A DNA stretch of 64,000 nt from contig JAXRKN010000038.1 in NCBI GenBank assembly GCA_038502055.1, positions 5,580,001 through 5,644,000 on the forward strand, given 5' to 3'. The translations under genes and the position numbers were made by a program. The stretch's first letter is position 1; each line of letters starts with the position of its first letter. This DNA comes from Tanytarsus gracilentus. Taxonomy: Eukaryota; Arthropoda; Insecta; Diptera; Chironomidae. Below, piece by piece: positions 1 through 11,278 of the stretch. The notes beneath the pieces were generated by a model that was not told the origin of the DNA, ran no database searches, and was given only the letters and a program-made list of their open reading frames with translations.

Positions 1-3000
1 GGATACAAGTCGTGTACACGCCCATACACAAAATCACTCGTTCACAAGCCCTCGCGCGAATGACAGAAGAAATTTTCTTTTTCCGAAATGTTTGTAATTA
101 ACGGAGCCGATGACCGAAATGCTCACAGAAAAAAATACTTTTCAAGTTCATTGAAGGGAGTTAACATCACGTGTAAAGAGGCATTAAGCGTTGCCGCTGT
201 TACCAACGCCCAATAATAATAATAATATCATAATTAAGAAATTGATGACAAAAATCAATTTGTACGATGAGAAATTTTTAATGGCCATCGTAAGCAAAAA
301 TGAGGGGGAGATTTGGATCATAATTTTCTTTCAGTCAGTCATAAATCGACATTCTCGAAAAAAAAATTACTAACGTGAAGAAAATTAATGAATAATGAAA
401 GATTATGGATGCGCGGGTGGAAACAAGAGATTTTTAATTTCTCAATTTTACGGTGGGAAATTTCGTCAATTTTCATGTTTAAAATCTCGTCGTTATTGCG
501 TGCGGTATTTGAGCCACAGACAAAATGCTCTCTCTTTGTAAAGTGATCATATTATTTTTAATGTTTTTTGAAACTCATCCATTCTCATCCTCAACAACCG
601 AAACACTCATTCTCATGCACACACGAAACATGTGTCGGCGTTTAAGGAAAATTGCTCGCTCGACGATATGTTCGTGTAATAAAGGAATATTTCCACCTTA
701 TAACCGTTGATGATTCTTTATGATAATTGCTTTTGCCACATATACACACTATTTACACGTATCTGAGCTCGCTCTGATAGCAACAAGTTGCATTAGTAAT
801 TCCTAGTTAAACGTGCTGTCGTTCGAAAGATTTTCACCCAAAATTAATGCGGGAGATTTTAAATTGCTTCCCACAAAGTGATTCCGAAGAAAACAGCTTC
901 ATGCTCTTCCACTCTCTAATTAGTATTTAAAGTGAGTGCAAAATGGCAATTGCACTTTTCTTCTTCCTCTGCTTCTTCCCTCAGCAAGAGACAATCTTTA
1001 TTTTTATTGTCCATGTACGGTGTTCATGTCTTCCTTGCAATTGCAACGATAGAAAAATCTCATAACAATAAAAATGAATTTCTCTTTAAAATGATATTGA
1101 AACTAGAAAAGTCTCCAACAGTGTTGATAAAATTTTTTACTTCTTCACCATTATCGCAATAGTCCTAATTTAAGAGGTGAAAATTAATAAAATATATCCA
1201 ACCACAAACAGCACTCGAATGCAAAAATTAATTTAACTTTTTGACAAATTTTCACATTATTACTGTTTGTAGGTGATAAAAATGAGAAGAAGCACCATAA
1301 AAAAGGGGGAAAAATTAATTTCGTTTAATATAAAGAAGATTATGTTGTAAAGACGACCCTTTTCGACATCAACATCGAGAGGGGCGAGAGTAATAGAATA
1401 TTTTATTGGCATTTTGAGAAACACATGACCGCATAACAATTGCATGATGATCTTCCTATATGAGCACACAAAATTAATTTTCATAACAAAATTTTCCATC
1501 TTATGAATGCACACGAGGGGTTTGAATAATGCGCAGAAAAAAACCACTTGAGATGTTAAAGCGATTAAGGGTTTGATGTTGCAAGCACTATAAAGTTACT
1601 GCTTTAGAGAGAGAGAGAAAAAAATTATTCATATGATGATAGTTGAAGTGAATGAAGCGAGCGAAAGGGGGAGGAAAGAGATGAGGATGATAAGAGCTTT
1701 TATGAGATTCACAAAAAAATAAATATTCATGAGAATATGAGCAGCATAATATCCTAGCATCATGCATATGGTCGAGAGTGAGTGGGTAAATATCCTTAAT
1801 GGTGCAACAATTTGCAAATTATGCATAATTTCTTGACTTTCCGAGAAGGAGATTTAATAAAAGTTATAAAGTTTAAAAGTTTAAACTTTCTGCTGTATAT
1901 TTACAAAAATTCAATTAAATTCGCATTGTTTTGTATTCAGGAACAAAAGTTTATGTATAAGACATAAAATGTCGTCTTTCAATTTTATATATGCACAGCA
2001 CATAGAGATAAAGATTGAGAGTAATTTTCCGTAAAAATTCCATCAACATGAATAAAATTTTCCAAGTTTTTGAATTTGAATGCAGAGTGCAGAAAAGAGA
2101 GTCAACAATGGAGAGTGATGAAAATGTGTTGAGGATGCGAGAGCTTTACAGACAATTTATCATGTCAGACCGGAGAGTCAGTCACTATCCTGAGAATAGT
2201 TTCATGATGGTTGTCATCAGTTTTCTTTTTCCTCATCCCAACAATAAGCTAAAATTGAAATTAATTCAACCTTTATGAGTTTTCTCCATGTGGACACGCC
2301 TGGATTTTAATGTCGGTCCTTTTGTTTTTGCAATAAAACTCACAAGCACTCTCTTTCATATGCTCAAGTTGTCAAGACAATACCAGTGACGGAATTTGTA
2401 CTACTTCCTTCTATCTGTCACAGTTCTCAGTCGGACTGAAAATAACTGTGAGAATAAAAAAGGATGAAAATTTATTGCCATTTCAAGTTCGCAATTAAAG
2501 CTACGAAGAAAAAGAGACACAGTGTATAATAGCTTAATGCTACTGAATCATGGGCGGGAAGAATTAAGGAAATTTTAAGTTCAATTTCATCAGAATAATG
2601 GAAACAATAAAAATTATTTTATGGAAGTAAAATTGCTGTGAAAAGCACAAAGAGGCAAAAAAAGCCGCCCAGAGGAGACAATAAAATTCCTTTCGAGCAA
2701 TAAATTATTAAAAAGTGCGCAATAGTGGAGAGGCAACAACTGCGGATAGGAAACGATGTGGGGGCTGGCAGGGAAACATAAATAGTTTTATGATGTCCAT
2801 CAGCAGAAAATGAAGTCACTCTTTTACGGCTTATTTCCATCAATCTTTTCATTGCGTAATAAAAAATTCAGAGTGTGTGTGTGTGTGTGTGTGTTGAGGA
2901 TAGACATATAAATTTATGAGTGCAGTAACTTGTTGTGCTTCCAATTTTTCCAATACAACATTTGCCGAGGAGACCGTAAAAAATAAAGAGCATTATTATT

Positions 3001-6000
3001 ATCTATACTTTAAGAATATATCGTCATAATAATTTAATCAGTGCCAATGCTCCGGAAAAGAGCCTTCAATGCTAATTTTATCAACCCTCGTCCGTGTATT
3101 AATTTATTGATTTTTTAATATACAAAAATTTAAAATTTTTATTGAACGCAAGTCGTGAAAAACTTACTGTGGTAGATTTTCCAGTAAAAATTTTGCATCT
3201 CCTTCATTTATTATTAAAGAGTAAATTTAAATCTTGTCCATTTCAATTTTCCTAAAAAAGGATTCGGATTTTAATATATGAAATGATGGACATTTCGATA
3301 GAGGCCTCAATTTGATGCGATAAGGGGTTATGGAGATGAGAGGAAATTTAAAATGACTTGGGATTGTCAACGATATTTGAAAGGATATGTGAAGTTGACC
3401 TCCCACTTTTTGTCTCTCAAGACAATTTTCTGTCGGTTAAATGTCCAAATAATATGGTCTTTTTTCCTCCATTGTGTATACGTAGATGGGATGTCGTCGG
3501 TATGGAAATTTAGAGTCAAGGGAGAAAAAAAACTTCTTCACTAAAATCAAAATTTTTATGGTTTGGATTTTTGGACTCTTGAAGATTTCCTAACAGAACT
3601 ATTCAAAAGAAATTTCCCTTTTAAGCAAAAAACTTTTCATTCTTCTCGTAGATGATGGGCATCCTTTATTGATTTTCCTTCCTGCCATGCCTACATCTTC
3701 GTACCACCACCCACATTCATTGTCCTTATGCTCTTCTTACTCTCCTTCATGTTTTTGTGTCGAGGATGAAAAACAACACCAAAATAGCCCTTTTTCAACT
3801 CAATAAAGAAGTGCCTTGCCTTGAAGCAGCTATCTTCTCTCTCTATATATGCCATAAATGTAAAATTTATGATTGTCAAGGAGGGAAGAGAAAATTCCTT
3901 CTGCTTTCTTCACTCACAAACAGCCCATGTCATCATAGAATGGCACAATGAGAAATGGAATTTTATTGAATATCCATCCATCTATTTTTTATATGAGTTG
4001 AAGATCATTTCAATGATTTTTCTTATGGCAACTTCAAGACTAATCCCAGAAAACAACTTTGACTTTAAACTATTATTTTTCTCTATAAAAATTTAAATAA
4101 ATTTCTTCAAAAAATGCTTCCCGGGCAATCAGAATTAAAAATTGTAATTTTCCCTTCAACTTTAATTTATTGTTCTTTGTATGAATTTTGTCATATGAAA
4201 GTGCTCTCTCGAGCGCGCGACGATGATGATGGCGACGGCGTTAGAGTCATCGTTGCTGTCGAATGAAGAATAAGAAGGAATGGAGAAAATATAAATATGA
4301 GTAAAGAGATATTATTAATTTCATCTCCGCGTATGATAAATTGATTTGCTGAAGCATATAGCTGGGAGTCATAGTCGTATTATTAAATAATGATATTACT
4401 TCGATAATATACGAATAAATACGATAGACGCGCGAGAGAATGAGAAGAGAAAAAAAAATATTCAGATATCAAAAAGCTGATTATGAAGATGAAAAATTGA
4501 AGTTTTGTATCAATTTAACTGAGATTTTGTATCTTAAAAGTTGGAAGTCAGCACACAACGATTAATGAATAATCAATCGAGATGTGACATACCCGCGACT
4601 GATTGGTCAATGACTTGCATGAACTCTTCTTATAAAAATTTATTTCTTCCTTGATCGCTGTCGAATTATAAAAAAATATATTTTATATATCGTTGAAAAT
4701 TTACGTTTCCTCTCGCATTGCCTTTGGCAGCGATTTATGTCTCATAACCTGTTTAATGCTCTTCTTATTTTTTTGTGAAGAATCGACAATGACACGATGC
4801 AATAAATTTTTAATGCTTCATCCGTAAACAATTAAATCAAATATCACTCTGAAGAGAAAGGCCATCCGGCTAATGAATGATCTCGATAGTGCTTAAAGAT
4901 CAATCTAACACCTGTGTCGAGAGAGCCGTCGACGCCGCCACACTTTTCTTTCTAATGGTCACGATGTCGAGTGTGAAAGACACAATACGGTCGATTGAAG
5001 CTTTTATTTTTATTGGCATGATCGGCAAGAAATTGAGATAGATGTTGATGTTGATCGATCGAGACGAGAAAAGGGGAAGGAATGGAAATTTAATTAAAAA
5101 ATATTTAAATTTTTGTAGTTTTTAAAATTTTACTTGTGTCAGCGTTAATTTTGAAATTAATAAATTTTAAACAGTAATCACTCCTTGAAGTGAATTGGAG
5201 CTAACAATAATAACAGCATTCAACTGGTGCCATGGACTTTTTCTCATTTCCACATCATTCACTCTCGCTCTTTTAATGCGACGTACAAAGTATAGAAGTC
5301 AAATGAACAAGAAGAAGTAGCCTGAAAGAAGATTCTTTGTTGAACTTCTCGAACTGGATGGTGATTATCATAAATTCTCTCTGTCTCTCCCCTCAGTTGA
5401 GTGTGTATGGAATATCGCGATTATTATTATTGAAACCATCTGGCTGTGAATTGCATTGTATTGTTTGCTGGAGCCATGAAGAGAGCTTTTTTAGAAGGAT
5501 GATAAAAAAAAAGTAACAACAGCAAAGTCGCTTTGTTGCTGCAAAAATGAAAATGTATCTAAATTGAGACCTTAATAGTCAACGTAGAAATCGCGCGGCA
5601 CAAAAAAGTCAATTTTAATTTCACTTAACACCGAACTAATTTTGTGCCGTCGGGCAGTCAGAAAATTATGCTGTTAAAACAATTTCCATTCTCTCTTTCC
5701 GATTGATGTCTCTCGGAGGCATCTCTTAAGCGTGCATGTAACAATTAATGATCATTCGCTCCTTTTCACGAAAGAGCGAGACAGAGAGAGATGAAATCTT
5801 GATTTGAACCCCCCTGGAGGGAAGCAATCTTAAAAGTCAACTGTAAAAAAAGCTAGGCGCGAGGCTCTCGATAATCTTTCGAAATTGAAATGATTTTCAT
5901 TTCTTTATGTTGCATGCTCTCAAATATTTATTTATTTTTGGCATCATTATGTTTTTATGTAGATCATTTTTGAGAGATAAAGTAAATCTCGTAATATGTT

Positions 6001-6799
6001 TTTTTGGTGCTTCTATATAGAAAGTGCTTATGTTGAATAACAACCACTTATTCAGAAAGTAAGAAGAAATTGAAAAGAGGAAAAACAAGTTTTTTTTCAT
6101 AATCTCTATCAAGAAGATTTCTTCTTTTCTTCGATTTAATCCACTGACTTCATCAATTTCTACAAACACACGAGATTTGCTACCGTATGTAATATTTAAT
6201 TTTGATCAAACAATCGATATAAAGCGAGGTTGCGACTATATTTCTCTTATAAAGCAATTTTTTCAATGGACTTTTCTCACACTCATCTGAGAGAGTTAAT
6301 AGAGTTGCAACAGCTGTCATTTGATTTATTGTCTTTTGTGATTTTTCATTTAAACTCTTTTCATTATCACCTTGAAAAATCTTTTATTTGCCGCGATTGT
6401 CTGAAATAAATTAGAACTTTTTTAACTAAAATAAATTAACGAGTACAATATTACAGGTTTTCCCATTAAAGAGTGCAATGAGGGAATAATTTATTGACAT
6501 TATAACACATTATGGGTCCCGCAATCATGAGAAATTAAATTAAAATTGACTGTGTGCATGTTAAAGCTCAGTGTGCAGAACTAAAAAGTGATTTAAGACT
6601 AATTCATACATTTTTTCCTTCTCTTTTCTTTATAGGTAAGTCAAAGCATACACAGTCATATAGATTAATGTGATTTCATAAGACGACATCGATGGGCAAT
6701 AGTTTGTGTCTTTTTCTCTCTCCACATTGAACTTTTGTTCTCTATTGAACTTTTGTCAAAAGAGCTTTTTATTAGGCTGTTGTGACCAGCGGATGCTTT
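1..6799. other. Non-coding DNA, no gene recognised
   Basis: AT-rich sequence with short open frames only (none above about 100 codons) and no protein family I recognise on either strand. It contains purine/pyrimidine runs, for example GA-rich near 1,606 and 5,785, and a GT microsatellite. It may be the 5' intron or upstream region of scalloped, because the first scalloped exon seen (36,796) begins at a splice acceptor and in mid-codon. That assignment is inference. Confidence 0.5.
2873..2894. repeat. (GT)11 microsatellite
   Basis: Uninterrupted dinucleotide run of 22 bases. It is a simple sequence repeat and probably length-polymorphic. No function is inferred. Confidence 0.95.
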
Positions 6800-6864
6800 T
6801 TTACCTTGCAAGTAAAGTCTCGTGCAATAAATAAATAAATAATTCAAAAAAAAAAAAAAAAAAA
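6800..6864 (+). mobile_element. 3' end of a LINE-like retroposon (fragment)
   Basis: A short inverted repeat (TTGCA at 6,806-6,810, TGCAA at 6,823-6,827) is followed at once by an AATA tandem run (6,826-6,845) and 19 A residues (6,846-6,864). CR1/L2-group LINEs are known to end in a 3' stem-loop plus a short tandem-repeat tail used to start reverse transcription. The LINE that starts about 450 bp downstream has a similar AT-repeat plus poly(A) end, though the sequence before the tail is not visibly the same, so this looks like another family or an older copy. The 5' limit cannot be placed. Confidence 0.4.
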
Positions 6865-7325
6865 CATTATAATAAATGAAGATAGCAGAGTTGAACAGAA
6901 AAATAGGCGGGTAAGCGAAATGTAGCAAGTTGTTAAACTTATGCGGGTACTCCAAAGAAGCGTGTAAATGTCATGATTAATAAATGTCCCGAAATATGAG
7001 GAAAGGTGTACACAACTTATTGTGTAAATTACATGCAAATTCAATTTATAAAAAAAGCCTTTGTTCGCGGAGCATAAATTTTATGCTCAACAGTCAACCA
7101 GGAAATGCAATTTCAGTTACTCGGTGCACATGCAATTAAGTAAGCGCTCATTTGACACGAGAATTGGCGAAAATGGCCATAAATTCTCCACTCGATCGGA
7201 TTGACATTTCTCTACGTTTTGAATGAGCTTAAGAAAAATAAATTTTTTAATTCTTCAATCTCACAAGGAAAGGAGCGAAAATTGTCTATTTTTGTGCAAT
7301 AGAAAACATTCCAGTTATCTCTCTT

Positions 7326-8098
7326 GTGGAGCAGCAGCGTATAACATTCCACGTCAATCAAAATGTTGAAATAAAAAATGATACTCAGTTAATTGGATCT
7401 GAGTTAAGTGAACTAAAAAAAAATTTGTCATCAACAGACTCGAGAGTGCATAATTTAGAAATAAATTCACAAAAATTAGATGAGCAACATAAAAAATCTG
7501 ACCTAAGACTCAATGCATTAGAACAATATAATTTACGAATGTGCATGGAGATTAAAGGCATAAATGAAAATGATTTGAAAAACGTAAAAGATATTAAAAA
7601 TTATGTGATTGAGCTATTCAGAAACTTTGAATTGTGTGCGAAGCGAATAGAATTGAAAAAGCCTTCTCAAAAACAGTGCATGCAGCTAAGCCAACTTTTT
7701 CAATAATTGTTGTTTGGTTCTATAGTGACGAAGAAAAAAGCAGGATTATGTCTGAAAAATACAATAATGAAAAGAGAAAAAATATAAGAAGTGGCATTTT
7801 CTTTAATCATGCTCTCACTAACTACAATCGTGCACTCTACACGAAAGCACTGAGCATAAGGTCCCAAGTTGGAATGAACATGGTTTTCATAAGAAATGGC
7901 AATGTTGTAATGAAGAGGAACAGGGAAGATAAACCAAAATTTATTCGCTCATTTGATGACATTGATCAAATGCTAATGACTATGTCACCCAACGTCAATG
8001 ATAGTCAACAAAGTGGACGTCCATCTTCGGTTCGTCAACAATTTCCCGGAGGTTCAACGAGTGAATATGCGTCAACATCTAATCAATCGGTATCTGGA
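7326..8098 (+). pseudogene. LINE ORF1 remnant, frameshifted
   Basis: The first frame (7,326-7,706) encodes a charged heptad-like stretch that reads as a coiled coil, then the start of an RNA-binding-like fold. Homology then continues in another frame from about 7,634: a hydrophobic strand (SIIVVWF), an NYNRALYTKA segment, and a VFIRNGNVVMKR segment. These are typical of the FP-protein-like C-terminal domain found in many arthropod LINE ORF1 proteins. The frame change near 7,640 breaks the gene. The N-terminal part is missing. The second frame has no stop before the endonuclease, so the ORF1 C-terminus and ORF2 are continuous. In the family ORF1p binds element RNA as a chaperone. Confidence 0.65.
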
Positions 8099-9100
8099 AT
8101 GTCCATGCTGCAACCAACACACGTGAGTCCATCAGATTTAACTATTTTTCAATTGAACGTGCGTGGCTTGAACGATCCGAAAAAATTTTCAATTCTTAAA
8201 TCATCATTGACTGCTCTCCCATTCCAACCTGACATCTTAATTTTTACTGAAGTAAAATTAAAACCAAATTTTCCGAGTGGGATTTATGCTCTGGATGGAT
8301 ATCATCAGTATTGTGCCCTTCGTAGCTCAGAGTTCTCAAAGGGCGGTGTGATTGTTTATGTCAAAAAAACCCTAGATCACGTGTGTGTCAATATATATTC
8401 GAATGACTTTGAAAAAATCATTATCGACTTATCGGCAAATTCCAAATCGTTCAAAATTAACTGTTGCTACCGTCCACCAAATTCTGAAAATCTCCATAAC
8501 TTTCTGACTGACTTGGAAAATGATATGAGCTCAACGCATGGCGATCACATGATTATGGGGGATTTAAACATCGACTGGCTAAGTGACAGCATAGAATCAA
8601 GAAAATTTAAAGATTTGTTAGTGAGTTTCGGCTATGCAGTAACCAACAATATACGAACGAGACCCGTGAGTGGGAAAGTCATCGATCACGTTGTTTGCAA
8701 CTTTGTCGAAAATATTCCAATTTCTAACTTCACTATTGATCAGGATAAGTGGTTTACCGATCATAGTGCGATTCTCTCGGTTGTGCATCTCTCAGCTTTT
8801 CCTAAGTCTATTAAAGGTACCTACACGATCCAACATATAAACTACAATGAACTCGAGAACAATTTCAACTTCATTCCTCCGAATGATTTAAATGATGTTG
8901 ATAAAATTTCTGACGCACTTGTTTCCGCCACAAAAATTGCAATTGGATATTCCACTCACACACACAATTTCAAGGTCAAAAATACTAAAAAAATTGCACC
9001 TCACGCTAATGCTGATTTGTTGTTTGCGATTAAAAAAAAAGACAAAATCAAAAAAAAGCATTATAAAAATCCCTTCTCCATTGACCAGAGAGATAATTGA
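8099..9100 (+). pseudogene. LINE ORF2, endonuclease part
   Basis: Apurinic-like endonuclease domain of a LINE ORF2, which nicks the genomic target for target-primed reverse transcription. The catalytic landmarks are all present in order: Asn in QLNVRG, Glu in FTEVKL, Tyr in CCYRPP, Asp/Asn in MGDLNID, and the terminal TDH triad in WFTDHSAI. The start is set at the Met just before this domain (8,099), but the frame is open upstream into ORF1, so the true start is uncertain. The frame ends at a TGA at 9,098-9,100, before the linker to the reverse transcriptase, which continues in a different frame. The endonuclease itself looks undamaged. Confidence 0.8.
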
Positions 9101-9134
9101 AGCTTGCTGATATTTAGGAGTTGATAAAAGTTGT

Positions 9135-10976
9135 ATGATGAATATTTTGAATAAATTTCAAGATCTTGACCCGAAAACAACTTGGAAAAATCTGAATGAG
9201 CTGCTAGGGAGAAGGAAAAATGATGACGAAGAAATAAAAAAGCTTGAAATAGGCCAAGCGACAGTCACTGATTCTCATGAAATCTCTAACGAATTAAATA
9301 AAATATTTACCGAGGATGAAAGTTTTCCTACTATACCCTCTGACTCCTCGAATGTCCTGAATGAATTTACGGTAAATAACTCGATTGTTTTGTACGAAAC
9401 TAACGAAAGCGAAGTTAAAGAGATGATTGACGAACTTAAAAATCACTCGGCAGCTGGTCCAGATGGCATAACAACAAGAGCGATAAAAAGACTTGATCAC
9501 CTCCTGATGCCAATCTTGGTGATTTTAGTAAATGCCTGCTTTTCGTCTGGAAAGTTTCCAACTATATTTAAAGATGCAATCGTCCGTCCAATTCCAAAAG
9601 GTGGAAACAAATTTGACCCTCTCGATTACCGACCTATTTCGATGCTATGTGTTCTAGCTAAAATAGTTGAGAAGATCCTTTATAAAAGAATTTATGATTT
9701 CTTTATTAAAAATTCACTATTTTATAAATCTCAATATGGATTTCGACGCAAATCGGGAACTGAAAATGCAGCACTGGAAGTTGTAAGCTCCATCCAGCAA
9801 GGACTCAATCAAAAAGAGAAAGTTTCAGCTGTGTTCATAGACTTAAGAAAAGCATTTGATCTTGTCGATCACAAGGTTCTTCTGCGTGTGTGTGAGTTTA
9901 GTGGTATAAGAGGAATTGCACTTCAACTCTTGGAAAATTATCTGAGTGGCAGGACCCAAAAAGTGCGTGTCAATGGCGTGACAAGTCAGAGTCGTCCGAT
10001 AGTCAAGGGTGTAATCCAAGGAAGTGTACTTGGCTCACTTCTCTTTCTTGCTGTGATAAATGGCATCGGAAAATTAAAGTTAAATGGCAAAATCACATTG
10101 TACGCGGATGACGCAGTGCTACTTCACCATCATAAGAAGGATGAAAATATAGAAAAAAATATTAAAGAGGATATGAAAATAATAATTGACTTTTTGAACA
10201 TGAGAAAATTAGTGATAAATTCAACAAAGACTGTCTTCATGATGTTCAATTCATCTCATCAAATTAATGACATCAGTAAAATTAAAATCAGCGAGAGATG
10301 CACAATTGAGAGAGTTGACTCCTTTAAATATTTAGGGCTTCACTTAGACTCCAATTTGAAGTTTGATGTTCACACGCGTATCATTGAAGGCAAAATAGCA
10401 AGTGCTGTTGGAGCTTTGTGGAAGACCGGAACAAAAATGCCTCTAAGATGTCGAAAAAACATTTATTTCTCGCTAGTTCACTCGTATATTGAATTTATGT
10501 CAGCTATTTGGGGTTCCGCGGCCAATTCCTTGATCGATCCCATTCAAGTCCTGCAAAATCGAGCTATTAGAAACGTTTTTAGTCTGAATCCAAGGCACAA
10601 CCGAGTATTGATGTATCAAAAATACTCTATTCTGCATGTAAGAGCATTATGTGTGATGAACGTGGCGAAATATATGTATATGGGTGTTAGAGGTCAATCA
10701 CTTCTGAACTTCAATTTCCAACGGCAAGGAGGCAGTACTCGCAACGCCAACAACCTTAGAAAAACCAAGGCTACAAATTCTTTTGGTGAAAAATGTTTTA
10801 CTTTTCTTGGACCCCACATCTACAACGCTCTCCCTGACGAAATTAAAAACGCACCAACAAAATATCAATTTCGTAACAAACTTAAGCATCTTCTACTTGA
10901 CACTCATCTGAACACGACACTTCTTACTGAAAACTTTTTAAATTATATAACAACACTTAAAACATTTACTGCTTAA
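9135..10976 (+). pseudogene. LINE ORF2, reverse transcriptase part
   Basis: Open frame of 613 codons carrying reverse transcriptase fingers, palm and C-terminal region. Visible motifs are AAGPDGI (fingers), DYRPISML, motif A VFIDLRKAFD with the first catalytic Asp, motif B QGSVLGSLLF, and motif C LYADD with the Asp pair. Motif B normally reads LGPLLF; the Pro-to-Ser change is unusual and may be a post-insertion mutation. The C-terminal part (YIEFMSAIWG, LQNRAIRNVF) is typical of Jockey/CR1-assemblage ORF2. The start given is the first Met of the open frame. In an intact element this would be fused to the endonuclease, but here stops and a frame change separate the two. Confidence 0.85.
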
Positions 10977-11260
10977 ATTTCTCGTTCTTTTCTAAATCTC
11001 ACAGTTTCACAACCTTAAACGCTTTGAATACAATCACGAAAACAACAAAGAAGCTTCATAGTTATCATCTCGCTAAATGATGAACCTTTAAGGAGTACAA
11101 CTCGCTGGATCATCAAATAATTTTTATACCTACCAACACAAAATTCAAACAACAAAATATTATTTTTTAATGTATTATATATAGATAATTTCCTTTAAAT
11201 TTGCTCTTTTATGTAACTTGAGAAAAGCATGATCGGTGTTGGTCAGTTAAATAAATAATC
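10977..11260 (+). other. LINE 3' untranslated region
   Basis: About 280 bp of AT-rich non-coding sequence between the reverse transcriptase stop and the poly(A) tail. It ends in an ATAAATAAT-like repeat just before the A run. No open frame or further domain is seen. Confidence 0.65.
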
Positions 11261-11278
11261 AAAAAAAAAAAAAAAAAA
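11261..11278 (+). repeat. A18 tail of the LINE
   Basis: Uninterrupted run of 18 A residues directly after the AATA-type repeat of the LINE 3' UTR. It marks the 3' insertion boundary and the element's orientation. Confidence 0.85.

Larger units (their letters stand above)
7317..11278 (+). mobile_element. 5'-truncated, damaged non-LTR retrotransposon (CR1/Jockey-type LINE)
   Basis: In order it holds a coiled-coil and FP-like C-terminal part of ORF1, an endonuclease/exonuclease/phosphatase domain, a reverse transcriptase, about 300 bp of 3' UTR, and an A18 tail after an AATA-type repeat. Protein motifs fit the CR1/L2/Daphne side of the Jockey-CR1 assemblage; the exact clade is not settled. The copy starts inside ORF1, so it is 5'-truncated. 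It has a frameshift near 7,640 and a stop plus frame change near 9,098-9,135, so it is not autonomous as it stands. It lies in the same orientation as scalloped. An imperfect direct repeat, 7,303-7,316 against 11,275-11,289, may be a decayed target-site duplication and sets the 5' limit used here. Confidence 0.85.
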
